Shown here: one piece after another, positions 12,133 through 22,127 of the stretch
How positions within the stretch are numbered: the first letter of the stretch is position 1
How the letters are laid out: every line of letters starts with the position of its first letter
NCBI GenBank assembly: GCA_000442015.1
Contig: KE561209.1
Span: 542,704 to 606,703, forward strand
Length of the DNA: 64,000 nucleotides
From: Rozella allomycis CSF55
Taxonomy: Eukaryota > Rozellomycota
Direction of reading: 5' to 3'
The notes under the pieces: model-generated
What the model was told of the DNA's origin: nothing
Seen by the model: only the letters and a program-made list of their open reading frames with translations
Database searches by the model: none
Translations under genes and position numbers: made by a program

Positions 12133-13779
12133 CTAAATTTGCTCATCAGTGAAGGTAATGAACTTTTCGTATCCAATAGCTTGTAATTTTCTACTAAAAT
12201 AAGATCTAACTCTTGCAAAAACTTTAGACATTCTGAAGTGGACTCGAATGCCAATACTTTACATATGTAGCTCACGTCTATATTCGGTCGATATCTGGAT
12301 GTAAAAATAACTATATAATTACGCTTTGCAGATACTAACCATTGCCTTGAACCTTTCTCTAGGCATAAAGTGATCCATTAGGTAAACACCCATATTTGGC
12401 GCCTCGTTGTACAATTGTGATAGAGAGTAATAATCGCTAATAGATATAGCTGATTTTACTTTGAGAGCGTGACTAACAGCTAAATTTTCTTTTTGAACTG
12501 GTTTTAGTTCTGCCACCAATGCGTTTATCTCTAACTTTCAAAATTGGCGCCAAATTTACCTCGCCTATTTTTTGTGTGCAGAAGATAAAGCAATCGATAC
12601 GCGAGGAATTCCATGTCGTTTCCTTTGATTGAATGGATATTGTAAAGCTGTTTTAGCTGCGTTTGGCATTGGTTGTATTCACCAAGGTCTCCTTTCTCCA
12701 AAGCTATTCTCGCATGAATTTCGTAAACTTGGACAGTAAATTCGTTTTTGATTCGCTGCACCGTTAAATCTTGCCGTAGAGATTTAAACTGATCACAAAT
12801 GTACCCATAGTCACATTCTTCCCGCCATTTCTTTTTCAGAAACGCCAACGATTTCTTTAGAACGGCTAAAGGCCTGACTGTAGACGGATCGGGTGCCTTT
12901 CTATTGTGTATTTGAGATTTACTGACGTTAACCGAAGGTATTTCTTTTCCAAATCTTGACTTGTGCCGACGATCGTGTAAATATCCCAATCAATGACTTC
13001 GTTCATCTTTTTTAATTTGACTAGAGTATTCTACTTGTTCTTTAACAGGAGCTATTCTCGAATTCCGTATTCTCATTTCATCCAATCTTTCTTGTTCGTC
13101 TTTCTGAAATCGTTTTGCCCTTTCCGCCTTTCTTTGTTCCTCTTCGTTTTGTTTTACACTAAAAGTTAAATTAAATGAATTATCTGAAAAACTCTATTAA
13201 AAGGATTTTAGATTTACTTTTTCCTTTTCTTTAGCATGTCTTGCATGGAATTAGTTTTGTTTTCCACATTTTCTATTTGATTCTTTGCTTTATTTTTATT
13301 CTTCTTTTTCTTTTTGCTTTCGTTTCGCTCTGGATATTGTCCAACATTTGGTATAGGAAAAATAGTCCAGTCCTTTAAATGTAATTCGCCGGATTTCGTT
13401 GCGTCTCCAATAATTTTCTTTAATACTTTTTCCATTTCGTCTTTTTGTTGATTAACTTTGCAGGATTCGAAGCATCTTTCCACAAATAGTCTAAAATAAA
13501 ATTTGAAAGACCTCCTACTTTAAAGTGGGCGGAAATTTGGACCCAGCATTTGACTCTTTCGAAGCGCTTTTTCCACTATTTTTTTAAATATACACCGCAT
13601 TACGGTTTTGTAGCTTCTGAGTATGATTTACCAGCGGGTGCAGATTTTGATGAAATCAGGCCATTATTATGCCCTGGAGTTGGTATCGGCGCAGGAATAT
13701 TGTAATTTGATGTTATTGTATTAGGCCTGACAGCTTTTGGAAGCGGTGGTGGTGCATAACTATACTGAAACGGTTTCAT
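12133..13779 (-). CDS. THP3: SAC3/GANP-family protein, THP3/LENG8-like
   Basis: The complete version of the gene truncated at 6433-7856. The N-terminus is proline-rich ([14 protein letters not shown]). A 28-nt intron leads to [19 protein letters not shown], then a very basic Lys-rich stretch, then the SAC3/GANP helical domain. That domain contains [20 protein letters not shown], the conserved SIRQDLTVQ-like [16 protein letters not shown] and [20 protein letters not shown]. Yeast THP3 and human LENG8 belong to this branch, linked to transcription elongation, mRNA processing and retention or export. The protein ends after ITFTDEQI. The ATG at 13779 is the first in frame. Neighbouring stretch 13783-14062 shows no gene. 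Confidence 0.87.
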
Positions 13780-14062
13780 CACTTTCAGTCGGAAATTTCA
13801 AGCTATTTTACATAAATCTTTAAAAAAAGATGTCGCTTTTTTATTATATTTGAAACAATCTTATTTTATTTATAAATAGAACTTCATATTAATTTATACA
13901 TTAATATATGACCTATGATTGCACTGACTAAAGGTAACAAAGAAAATGCCGGCAAAATCTGACATAAAGATTAAAAACATTCATTAAAAGTCATATTTAT
14001 TTAATTATAGTGAAATCGCATCTTGCTTTAAACCGCAACCAATTTTTTGTGAAATTCTAAAA

Positions 14063-15129
14063 ATGCTTAGGGGTCAGGATGCGTTCTCTTTACTGAATTC
14101 CCTCAAAAAGCTCGAATATTTTTCACAGGACACTGATATATATAAAAATAATGTTCCGAATCTCCTTGAAGACGCCATCGTGAACAAAAAACCAGAGAGT
14201 CCTAGACTTGACAAAGATAGACATCTCTTTAATTTAGAACTAAAATATGAGTCTCTTTTAAATAGGAACGCGGAGCTAGAAAAATTGATTCAAATAATGA
14301 ATGAATCTCAACAGCAAAAACAACAGGAATATGTTAAATTGCAAAGTGAATGCAAAATACTGAAATCAGAAAAGGAGAAATTAATTTCAAAGGAGGGACA
14401 AACTGAAAATACCTTAAACCAACTAAAAGTAAGCAACATTCGATATTTCAAGCTAGGACGATTTAAAAAAAGCAAAACTTGAAATAGAACGCCATAAAGA
14501 AGAAAATTCAGATCTAAAGAAACTACTAATGTACTTTTAATTATTAATTATTTGTAGAAATGAAGAACTAGCACATGAAAAACTCAGAATACACTTGGAG
14601 GAGTTAGATTTATACAAAAAGAGATGTGAAGAACTCTTTAGAGAAAATTATGAATTAAAAATAAAGTTTGACAAACTTAATCGTTCCAGGTCTTCCAATG
14701 AATACGGAAAACACTTAAAGCTTCAACCTGAACCGACAACATTGGACCAGAGAGTAAAAAGCCAAACTGTTTCTACAAATGAAAATAAAGAAAATAATAA
14801 TATGGAAACAGAAAGTGATTCAAGCAAAAAGCAAGTAAAGGCAAAAACCTATGACTTGTCGGACATTCCATTGACTGAAATTAAGGAACAGCTAAAGGAG
14901 ACACAGTTAAAAATGCTTAAAGTAAATACTATCCTTTGTTAAAATCAAGTTAAACAATGAGTATTCTAAACTTCCATCATCCAATTCACCCATATCCGCA
15001 AAAATGCGATATGGTTTCAAAGATATGCAAAAAAGGAAAAAGGAATTGGACGAAGAATTAGATGTGACAGAAAAAAGACTTCATAGATTGAAACTTGAAA
15101 TAAAGCAGAGATCGGCTTGGCTTGAATAA
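14063..15129 (+). CDS. Coiled-coil protein of unknown function
   Basis: About 330 aa after removing three GT-AG introns of 27-28 nt, including one at 14560 ending TTTGTAG and one near 14912-14939. The protein is dominated by heptad-like charged helices (NRNAELEKLIQIMNESQQQK, YKKRCEELFRENYELKIKFD). A Glu/Asn-rich linker follows, then a well-formed C-terminal helical block beginning LSDIPLTEIKEQLKETQLKM and ending KRLHRLKLEIKQRSAWLE. The segment around NNEYSKLP with a basic repeat resembles centrosomal or basal-body coiled-coil proteins, but I do not recognise the family. No membrane segment or signal peptide. The last 60 residues look the most constrained. Confidence 0.7.
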
Positions 15130-15168
15130 ATTTTGTTGCTATTTACTGTTTTAGCTCTTGGTGATCAG

Positions 15169-16360
15169 ATGCACCAACATTTTCTAATTTTCTATAGGAC
15201 TTTAGTAATACAAAACTAGCCGATTAACAGTTGCTCGTGTCGATTATTGTCTGTGTTGTTGGATTGGTTTTATTGTCACAAGCAACTTTTCTAGCTTTAC
15301 AATACGTTGACAATTATGATAAAATATCTGACATGCAATCCGTACATGTTATTCTATATTAATTAAAAGTCGTGGAACTTATTTGGATATCAGAAAATGA
15401 AGTTTGGAATTGAAAAAGTACTGTGGAATGAACTTAAGATGAGACCTGTTGAAAATTCATTTCAATTTGGAAGAAATTTAAATTTTACACCACCATCAGA
15501 TCAAATCCCAGGTTATTCAAACATAAAAGGAATGTTCTCTTTCATTTTAACTTTGCCCTTTTCTACCAACTTTATAAACTCGAATATCACTATAGTAGAT
15601 AATCTTGGATCGATTTCTATCATACCCTTAGGTACAAATAATAATCAATACCATAGATGAAACATTCCCGATTGTGACGAAAACATCCTATAGCATGAAT
15701 AGAGACATAAAAAACGCAAGAAACGGTAACATATAAACAAACTATAATGATAGAATGTTTCAAAGACTACGGTGTATTTAATGCGTCAGAATCAAGATGT
15801 TACAAGACGTTTTATGCACAGAATTTTTGTGTTCGAGTTACCGACACAAAGAAACTTTGGCAATTAACAGACCGACTACCATTATATATTGATCAAGAGT
15901 ATTCAATTATTTAAATTAGTTTACAAAGTGATACTAATTATGTTGATTATATCAATGTCCCCAATGTTAACTACGGATGTTACTATACAAAGAAAATTGG
16001 TCCCGGTGATCCAAATTACATTCTTTCTATGGCGAACTATTCTATAGTCGCACAGAAAGAGCTCATTTTTGAAGTAAGGTATGAATCGGATCCCATAGTA
16101 ATTGCCAATATCGCCAGTCAGGGGGACATGAAACTTTTGTTGAAACAAAGCATTGAAAAGGATGCATACAAGAGCACAGTAAATTTTAAAACAGGCTATA
16201 TCAGGTTGCGATTGTTCTTTTTGGATTGGGCGTAGGTGGAACCTTTATGTCTTTGTTATTGATCTACATGTGGGGTCGTAAGCAACAAGTGAAAGGGCTG
16301 AACAATCACTTATTGGTCAAAAACGGTTACCGAGGAACAGCTGGAAATGATTTTTTATAA
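15169..16360 (+). CDS. Uncharacterised membrane protein with two terminal membrane spans
   Basis: Five or six introns of 21-28 nt give a protein of about 330 aa. The N-terminus MHQHFLIFYRTLLLVSIIVC is a signal anchor. The middle is a large ectodomain with N-glycosylation-type sites (NSNIT, FNAS) and Cys residues (NECFKDYG, RCYKTFY, NFCVRV, YGCYYT). A second span (VAIVLFGLGVGGTFMSLLLI) is followed by a short basic tail. Two termini in the cytosol with a luminal or extracellular Cys domain recall the layout of CDC50-type flippase subunits, but the CDC50 motifs are absent, so I do not assign it. Convergent with the F-BAR gene, 15 bp between stops. Confidence 0.62.
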
Positions 16361-16375
16361 ATACTTTTATTAGAT

Positions 16376-18030
16376 TTAAATTACAATTTCTTGCAAATAA
16401 GTAGATGGAACGTAACCCTTTTGAGTGCCGCCATTGGGTCGTAACTTTGAGGCCGTCCACCATCCTCCCTCATCTTTGCTGATAATATTGATAGTTTCTC
16501 CTGCTTTCAAAGATATTTCATTTAGCTCTGCTGACCCTTCAAAATCATCAGTCACAATAGCCCTAGAAATAAAATTATCTTCTTCATTAATGGGAGGGTC
16601 ATCAATGGGTGTGTCATGGTTAGATAATGTCTCGGAGATATCATCACTAAAGCTAGCAATTATTGAAACCTTTTCAACTAATTAATAGTCTTGGGAAATT
16701 ACTTACCTGTAATAGATCCTCTTCCACTATTGCTTCTGACTGGCTTCGTCGTATTCACATCATTCAAAAAATCCAAGATTCCATTTTTTCTTCTAATCAA
16801 TTCCTTTTTCTTATTTTCCAAATCTTGCAATTCTGATTCAGTTTCGTGTTTCGTCTGGCGATCTGAAAAGGTTGGCTGTAAAGAATATGCACTCAATAAC
16901 TTTTTAACTCCTTCAATTTTTTTCAGAATCATCCTTGTCTCTTCCTCTATTTGATGGATTCGTTTAGTGGCTCTCTTGCTTCGTTTTTCCTCTGGTGAAT
17001 TATAGATATCCTCATCATTTAAAGGAATTTGTGGAATTGTATTAATCAAGACACTATTGGCATTCCGAGTCTTTTCCTTTCTCCGGATTACAGTGGCTTG
17101 TAGAACAGGCGGAACATTAGACGTACTGATATCTGGAATTTTGCTTGAAGGGTTTGATTTATTAGCATTAACAAAATGGTTTATTTGGGATCTATTATCA
17201 AGATTGGATATCTGGGAATTCAAAGATTCCAAGACTTCTTTGTCTCGATTAGCATTAGTCTGAAGCCTCGCCAAAAAGCCTTTAAAAATTCTCATAAACT
17301 CAGATAGTCTTTCTTCTTCCATTTTTTGAAGCTCTCTGAGCGAATTAGGTAAAGTTTCATGGTAGTATTGTTTTTCAGTTAACGACATCTTTTCAAATGA
17401 AGTTTCCAAATCTTCTAGTGCTTCATGCGCATGAACTGTCTTTAAATTCAATGCCTTTTTAAGCTGACTAACTTGTGCTTTTGTAGCATTCAAATCACCG
17501 TCTGCTTTTTCATAAGCGATCTTAGCCTCTTCGGCTATTCTGCAGGTACTATCTTGAATTCTTTTATGTCTTTCATAAGCCTCGTATTCATATCTGAGCT
17601 CTTCATAATTGGTCTTGTATTCAGAAAACCACTACTCAAACTTTGAATTGTAAAACAATACCTTTTTCATATCTTTGTCAGTAGATTTAATAAAGGATTT
17701 TAAAGTTGTGCAAACGTCATGGTCCAATAAAGAGGTCATTTCAGTAACAAATTTTGATTTTTCTTCACAATCGTCTAGAAACTTCATCCAAATCTTCATG
17801 GTTGGCGAGAACTCCTTAATATCAATACCTTTTTTCTTTTTTAAAATCATATTTGAAAAGTTCTTATTTAATTTCATAATACTTTTCGAGTATTCGTTCT
17901 CGACTGCAATTCTCTTTTTGGAGTAGTCTGCCATTTGATTCATCATCTCAATCGAATCAGTAAAGTACTTTTCTATCACATACGCCTTATCACACAAAGT
18001 ATTGAATTCCTCATTTTCTTCCTTAGTCAT
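16376..18030 (-). CDS. F-BAR, HR1 and SH3 protein (Toca/CIP4/Bzz1-type)
   Basis: A membrane-curving actin regulator. The F-BAR domain begins at the N-terminus (CDKAYVIEKYFTDSIEMMNQ, then ENEYSKSIMKLNKNF), continues across a short intron near 17632 and runs through GDLNATKAQVSQLKKALNLK. An HR1-like Rho-binding coiled coil follows (KRIHQIEEETRMILKKIEGV). A C-terminal SH3 domain contains LKAGETINIISKDEGGWWTA and GYVPSTYLQEI. The family links phosphoinositide membranes and Cdc42/Rho to WASP-driven actin assembly in endocytosis. One SH3, as in CIP4/Toca, versus two in yeast Bzz1. A truncated second copy lies at 21466-21930. Confidence 0.87.
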
Positions 18031-18133
18031 ATAATTTAATTAGTGGCTAGGCCATGAGCGCCATGCAAAATAGTGTTTATTGTTTACATTTTAATTTAAT
18101 AAATAAAGTACGTAGCTTTAAACTTTTATTGTT

Positions 18134-18722
18134 TTATTTATCTATTCTTTCGCAATAAGCCCTGGGAAATTCTCCCGCATTTCCCGTTCGTTTGTTCAAG
18201 CCATATAGATACCATGAGCCATCAGGATCGTTATCTATTTTTTCCTGGAGTACTGAAATAATATCACCTTCTAAAAAAGGTGATTTCATCACCGTTATGT
18301 TTATCATACGAATACAATGCACGGACTTCAAAGTCGGAATTTTTTGTGCGGTAGTTTTCTCCTTTCCACCACAACTCAGTATCCACAATCACGTTAACGA
18401 GAAAATCACTCTCTTCGAGATCTTTCATCAGCGTCATTAGCCGAATATTTAAATAATTAAATAAAACTTTACATTTTTTAGTTGTATCAAGTATTCCACT
18501 TTTAGTGTTTGCGTTTGGATTTTTCAAGTGCAGAGTAAATAATTGAATCGCAAAGTTGGCTGGAAAGTCTGAGTCTCCAATTCGACCCGATCGTCCATCC
18601 CACCATTCTTCATCTTGTGCCGATCTAAACTTGATTATATCTCTGCTTTCAGCGGTGATTCAGAATCATGTAATACATGATACATCGTAGTCATACATGA
18701 TACAAATCATATTTCTCGACAT
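18134..18722 (-). pseudogene. Damaged adaptor gene with about three SH3 domains
   Basis: Reading the minus strand gives three SH3-like blocks: one with DIIKFRSAQDEEWWDGRSGR then DFPANFAIQLF; one with LEESDFLVNVIVDTELWWKG; and one starting FEVRALYSYDKHNGDEI, continuing FLEGDIISVLQEKI, ending GNAGEFPRAYCERIDK. They do not join cleanly. The first block loses its ALYDY-type start; MSRNMICIMYDYD lies upstream in another frame. The second has an apparent 8-bp insertion plus a 1-bp shift. The third needs five T where six are present at about 18266-18271, or an odd 22-nt intron. Either decayed, or carrying sequencing errors. It sits between the F-BAR gene and the Crinkler gene. Confidence 0.55.
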
Positions 18723-18869
18723 TATTTAATTCTACATGAATCTCACCAACATCTGAGTGTAATTGTTCCTTTTCGTGTTATTCTTTAAAGCCTTTCCCAG
18801 ACTCCCAGTATGCATTTCTAGTCTTGTTTACCAAAATCTAAAAATGGTTGGTAACCCTGGTTATTTTTC

Positions 18870-21152
18870 ATGGAGATGGAGCATGATGAATCGGATCTAT
18901 TTTCTGAGGAAGCACAGGCAGACCTTCTTTACTTTGTTGAACAATTTCATAAACAAGCGCTAACAAGAATGAAGGTTTTCGTTGACAAGAATAGAGGAAA
19001 TAAATGGACAGATATTAAGTCTGACTTAAAAAGAGACTTTCCTAGGATCTTTAATGAATTTCAAATATACATGAAAATATATAGTGCTATAAGAAAAAAG
19101 TTTGGTAGTGCTGCGCTTTCTTGTTTGGAGTTTTTTCCTTTTTCTCCTTGCAGCGAGTGGGATGAAAAAACAGTTAAGGATATTAAGAATCTAATGATAT
19201 CAAAGCTTTCAGTTTCAAAAGAACGTGTGGATGATTTTTTTATAGCTCTTCTAGGAGAAAAGATTCACAAAAGGAACAAGAAAAAAACGTTCAGAATTCT
19301 ACGATTTTCAGATAAAGAGATAATGCTGGTGTCTCATAACATATGCGACACAGTTTGTTCATTGCGTAAATGGATTACTCTGAGTTTGCCTGATATAAGG
19401 GTTGACAAAATTTTCGGGGTTGGGGGGAGTGGAGAATTCAAAGAGCTGAATGATGAAAATATCACCCATTTTCAAAAGTATTTTGTTGGCTTGGAAGGAT
19501 TTGAGGAGCAGAGTGTCAGTCCAGCCGATCAAACTAATTCCGTGAATCTATTTATCGATGATGAAGAAATAAATTACACACCTAGATTTCATGGGGAAGG
19601 GGGGACAACATTTCCTCTAAAGACTATGTCCTCATTACGCCATGAGGGTGTTGGCTTACAAGAGCCATGGATAACAAAGAGAAGAGAAACATGTGAAGAG
19701 ATTTACAATAAGATGAAGCATACTTTTGCTCTTTTAATAAGATCACCGCCTGGATCAGGAAAGTCATCTTTGGCAGTTTTACTGGAGGATTATTATCTGC
19801 AGAAGAATGTTCGAGTGATTCGGATATCGATGCTGTGGTCTATGCGAAGAAAATATATTAAGCCATATAATTTTGAGGAACTTTTCTTTAATGCAATTGG
19901 TATAACATTTCAAGAATGGATTGAAGAGTGTGAAACAGTTGAATCGGTACTAATATTGGATGAAGTGAATACAATTTATGGTGAAGATAATGCAAATTTT
20001 TGGGGTACTTTGAAGTCTTCGAAACAGGACCGTTTAAAGTTAAAGGTTGTGCTCTTCTCAGCCTACGGCTATAAAGATGGCAGAAGTAATACTGCGACAC
20101 CTATTGACTTTGTTAAAGGAGATACTCTCAGTCTAAGTACTCTATTATTGAAACAAGTAGAAACTGATGAATATGTCAATAACTTTATCAATTACAATGG
20201 AATTAAAGTACGACAATTGGAGTTGATTTGCAATGAAATTCAAATACGCACAAATGGACATGTTTTGTTGATCACTTTTTTATTGGAAAGTCTTAATGAA
20301 GAATTCAGAAACAATATTAGCGCGAATCCAGGCTATCATTTAAACCTCGATGTATTTATTGGACTCTTAATTAAAAAGAAAGCAATATCAGCAATCAGTA
20401 ATTCCAGAGCTTGTCTTAATTATCATAAAATAAATGATAATTTGGTTCCAACAATCAAGTTGATGTGCTATGGAGCAAAGATAGAATATGAGAACAGTGT
20501 TGTACATTCAATGATTTTGAATCAAGGTTTGGCTATGATATCTGGAGATTACCTTGAATTCGTATGTCCCATTATGCAAAGATTGGTTTTCCGAAGTGTA
20601 TTTGGCGATTCTTCTGAATCATTGTACAAACCATCAAACATACAAGAACTTATAGTTTGCTGTGTTAAGAGCTTTAACAAACGTAACTTGATAACTAATA
20701 GAGGATTTGATACAAAAAATAGACTAATGGAATCCTGTTGGCAAAACGAGCTTTATTGTGCTCTTATCAGAATATATGGTCCTAATGCCACAATATCACC
20801 TGATGTTGGCACCCAGTTCAAAACTGATAGCTCAACAAACGGATATATTGATTTTGTTGTCGAATACAATAGATCTACTTGGGGTATTGAACTATGTCGT
20901 GAAGGTTCGACATCAACTTTATCTGAACATTTGAACAGATTTGATCCTGATACCGGTAAATATAGAAATATGGTTAATATTCTTTTGGATGACTACGTCG
21001 TGGTTCACTTTTGTTCTCAAGATGCATATTCTATAATACCTTCTCAATGGCATAATCCCCGCATAATGTTTATAAGATACAGTCCTGACTTTTCTTCTTT
21101 CACTGTTTATTGCAATGGGAGTCAACTTGTTGTGAATCTTGATAATGTGTGA
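18870..21152 (+). CDS. Crinkler (CRN)-type protein: P-loop NTPase plus PD-(D/E)XK nuclease
   Basis: A 760-aa open frame with no introns, unlike almost every neighbour. After a helical N-terminal region, the NTPase module shows Walker A at about residues 292-299 (PPGSGKSS) and Walker B at about 361-366 (LILDEVN). The C-terminal restriction-endonuclease-like domain has an acidic beta-hairpin core: SPDVGT (about 641), GYIDFVVEYN (about 658), then GIELCREGS and EHLNRF. This NTPase-plus-nuclease layout is known in Crinkler proteins of oomycetes, chytrids and arbuscular mycorrhizal fungi, where some act as secreted or host-nucleus effectors. No signal peptide or LFLAK motif is evident, so secretion is not shown. 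It may instead act inside the parasite or in genome conflict. Confidence 0.85.
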   Translation: MEMEHDESDLFSEEAQADLLYFVEQFHKQALTRMKVFVDKNRGNKWTDIKSDLKRDFPRIFNEFQIYMKIYSAIRKKFGSAALSCLEFFPFSPCSEWDEKTVKDIKNLMISKLSVSKERVDDFFIALLGEKIHKRNKKKTFRILRFSDKEIMLVSHNICDTVCSLRKWITLSLPDIRVDKIFGVGGSGEFKELNDENITHFQKYFVGLEGFEEQSVSPADQTNSVNLFIDDEEINYTPRFHGEGGTTFPLKTMSSLRHEGVGLQEPWITKRRETCEEIYNKMKHTFALLIRSPPGSGKSSLAVLLEDYYLQKNVRVIRISMLWSMRRKYIKPYNFEELFFNAIGITFQEWIEECETVESVLILDEVNTIYGEDNANFWGTLKSSKQDRLKLKVVLFSAYGYKDGRSNTATPIDFVKGDTLSLSTLLLKQVETDEYVNNFINYNGIKVRQLELICNEIQIRTNGHVLLITFLLESLNEEFRNNISANPGYHLNLDVFIGLLIKKKAISAISNSRACLNYHKINDNLVPTIKLMCYGAKIEYENSVVHSMILNQGLAMISGDYLEFVCPIMQRLVFRSVFGDSSESLYKPSNIQELIVCCVKSFNKRNLITNRGFDTKNRLMESCWQNELYCALIRIYGPNATISPDVGTQFKTDSSTNGYIDFVVEYNRSTWGIELCREGSTSTLSEHLNRFDPDTGKYRNMVNILLDDYVVVHFCSQDAYSIIPSQWHNPRIMFIRYSPDFSSFTVYCNGSQLVVNLDNV

Positions 21153-21465
21153 TAAATAAAATTGCAAGTTGATTTGACTTTCATTTTTAAATATATTTTG
21201 ATTCCTCGATTGCAAACTTTCTTTTTTCCAGTCGGGTGATGGTGAGAATGGTTTAACATTTCATGATTGTTTAGTTGGTAACAGTAGTCTTTGTTGAAGT
21301 ACACGGAACGTATTTTAAAGTGTTCACGTCATCAAATTAGCAATATATTTAAGTTGGATAATATGCAGTTCAGATATCAAGGCAAAGCAAATTAATATTA
21401 AATGATATGACTTTATTTAATATCGTAAAGATTTCAAAGTAAGGTCATCATCTTCCTTATCAATT
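21153..21465. other. Intergenic stretch downstream of the Crinkler gene
   Basis: About 310 bp of AT-rich sequence after the Crinkler stop. I see no open frame with recognisable content, no RNA gene and no terminal inverted repeats that would mark a transposon boundary. Confidence 0.6.
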
Positions 21466-21930
21466 TGAAAACATGATAGTGGCTTGTCGATTAGGCGGAA
21501 CATTAGACGCACTGATATCTGGAATGTTGCTTGAACTGTTTGATTTATTAGAACTAGCAGAATGATTTATTTGGGATCTATTATCAGGATTGGATATCTG
21601 GGAATTCAAAGATTCCAAGACCTCTTTGTTAGACTGAAGCCTAGCCATTGCCACAAAGCCTTTGAAAATTCTCATTAACTGAGATAGTCTTTCTTCTTCC
21701 ATTTTTTGAATAAAGTTTCATGGTTACCTTTTTTTCCTTTTTAAAATCATATTTGAAAAGTTCTTATTTAGTTTCATAATACTTTTCGAGTATTCGTTCT
21801 CGACTGCAATTCTCTTTTTGGAGTAGTCTGCCATTTGATTCATCATCTCAATCGAATCAGTAAAGTACTTTTCTATCACATACGCCTTATCACACAAAGT
21901 ATTGAATTCCTCATTTTCTTCCTTAGTCAA
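21466..21930 (-). pseudogene. Truncated, internally deleted copy of the F-BAR gene
   Basis: The 5' part (about 21741-21930) repeats the first 68 codons of the F-BAR gene at 17841-18030 almost exactly. At about 21710-21740 it jumps to sequence matching 17080-17330 of the parent, encoding MEEERLSQLMRIFKGFVAMA and the segment ending around IPDISASNVPPNRQATIM. The remaining F-BAR core, HR1 and SH3 regions are absent. Homology extends upstream into the 5' flank to about 22000 (TAGTGGCTAGGC context). Substitutions are few, so the copy is recent. It lies on the far side of the Crinkler gene from its parent. Confidence 0.85.
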
Positions 21931-22127
21931 TAGTCACATAATCTAATTAGTGGCTAGGCAATGAGCGGCATGTAATATGATGTCTATTGTTTTTTTAATT
22001 ATGAAAAAAATTATTAATAGATAACAAATGTAAAGCCAGAGTAATATTTCTAAGTTGGTTCAGGGGCTCTTGAAACAATCATAAAGCCAAGAAATGTTGT
22101 TGAAATGAAATTCCTGATTTTTCAGAA

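Larger units (their letters stand above)
7858..13556. repeat. 5.7-kb block, right copy
   Basis: Exact counterpart of 2158-7856. To its right the sequence continues through the 5' end of the THP3-like gene, which exists only here. The left unique flank supplies the SNARE first exon and the right unique flank supplies the THP3 first exon, so a single merged copy would leave every gene whole. Confidence 0.97.

Noticed and set aside
2158..13556. True tandem gene duplication giving two DNAI2 genes
   Set aside because: Identity in non-coding DNA and breakpoints exactly at an N favour unmerged contig ends.
21153..21465. Possible transposon end next to the Crinkler gene
   Set aside because: No terminal inverted repeat, target-site duplication or transposase was seen.
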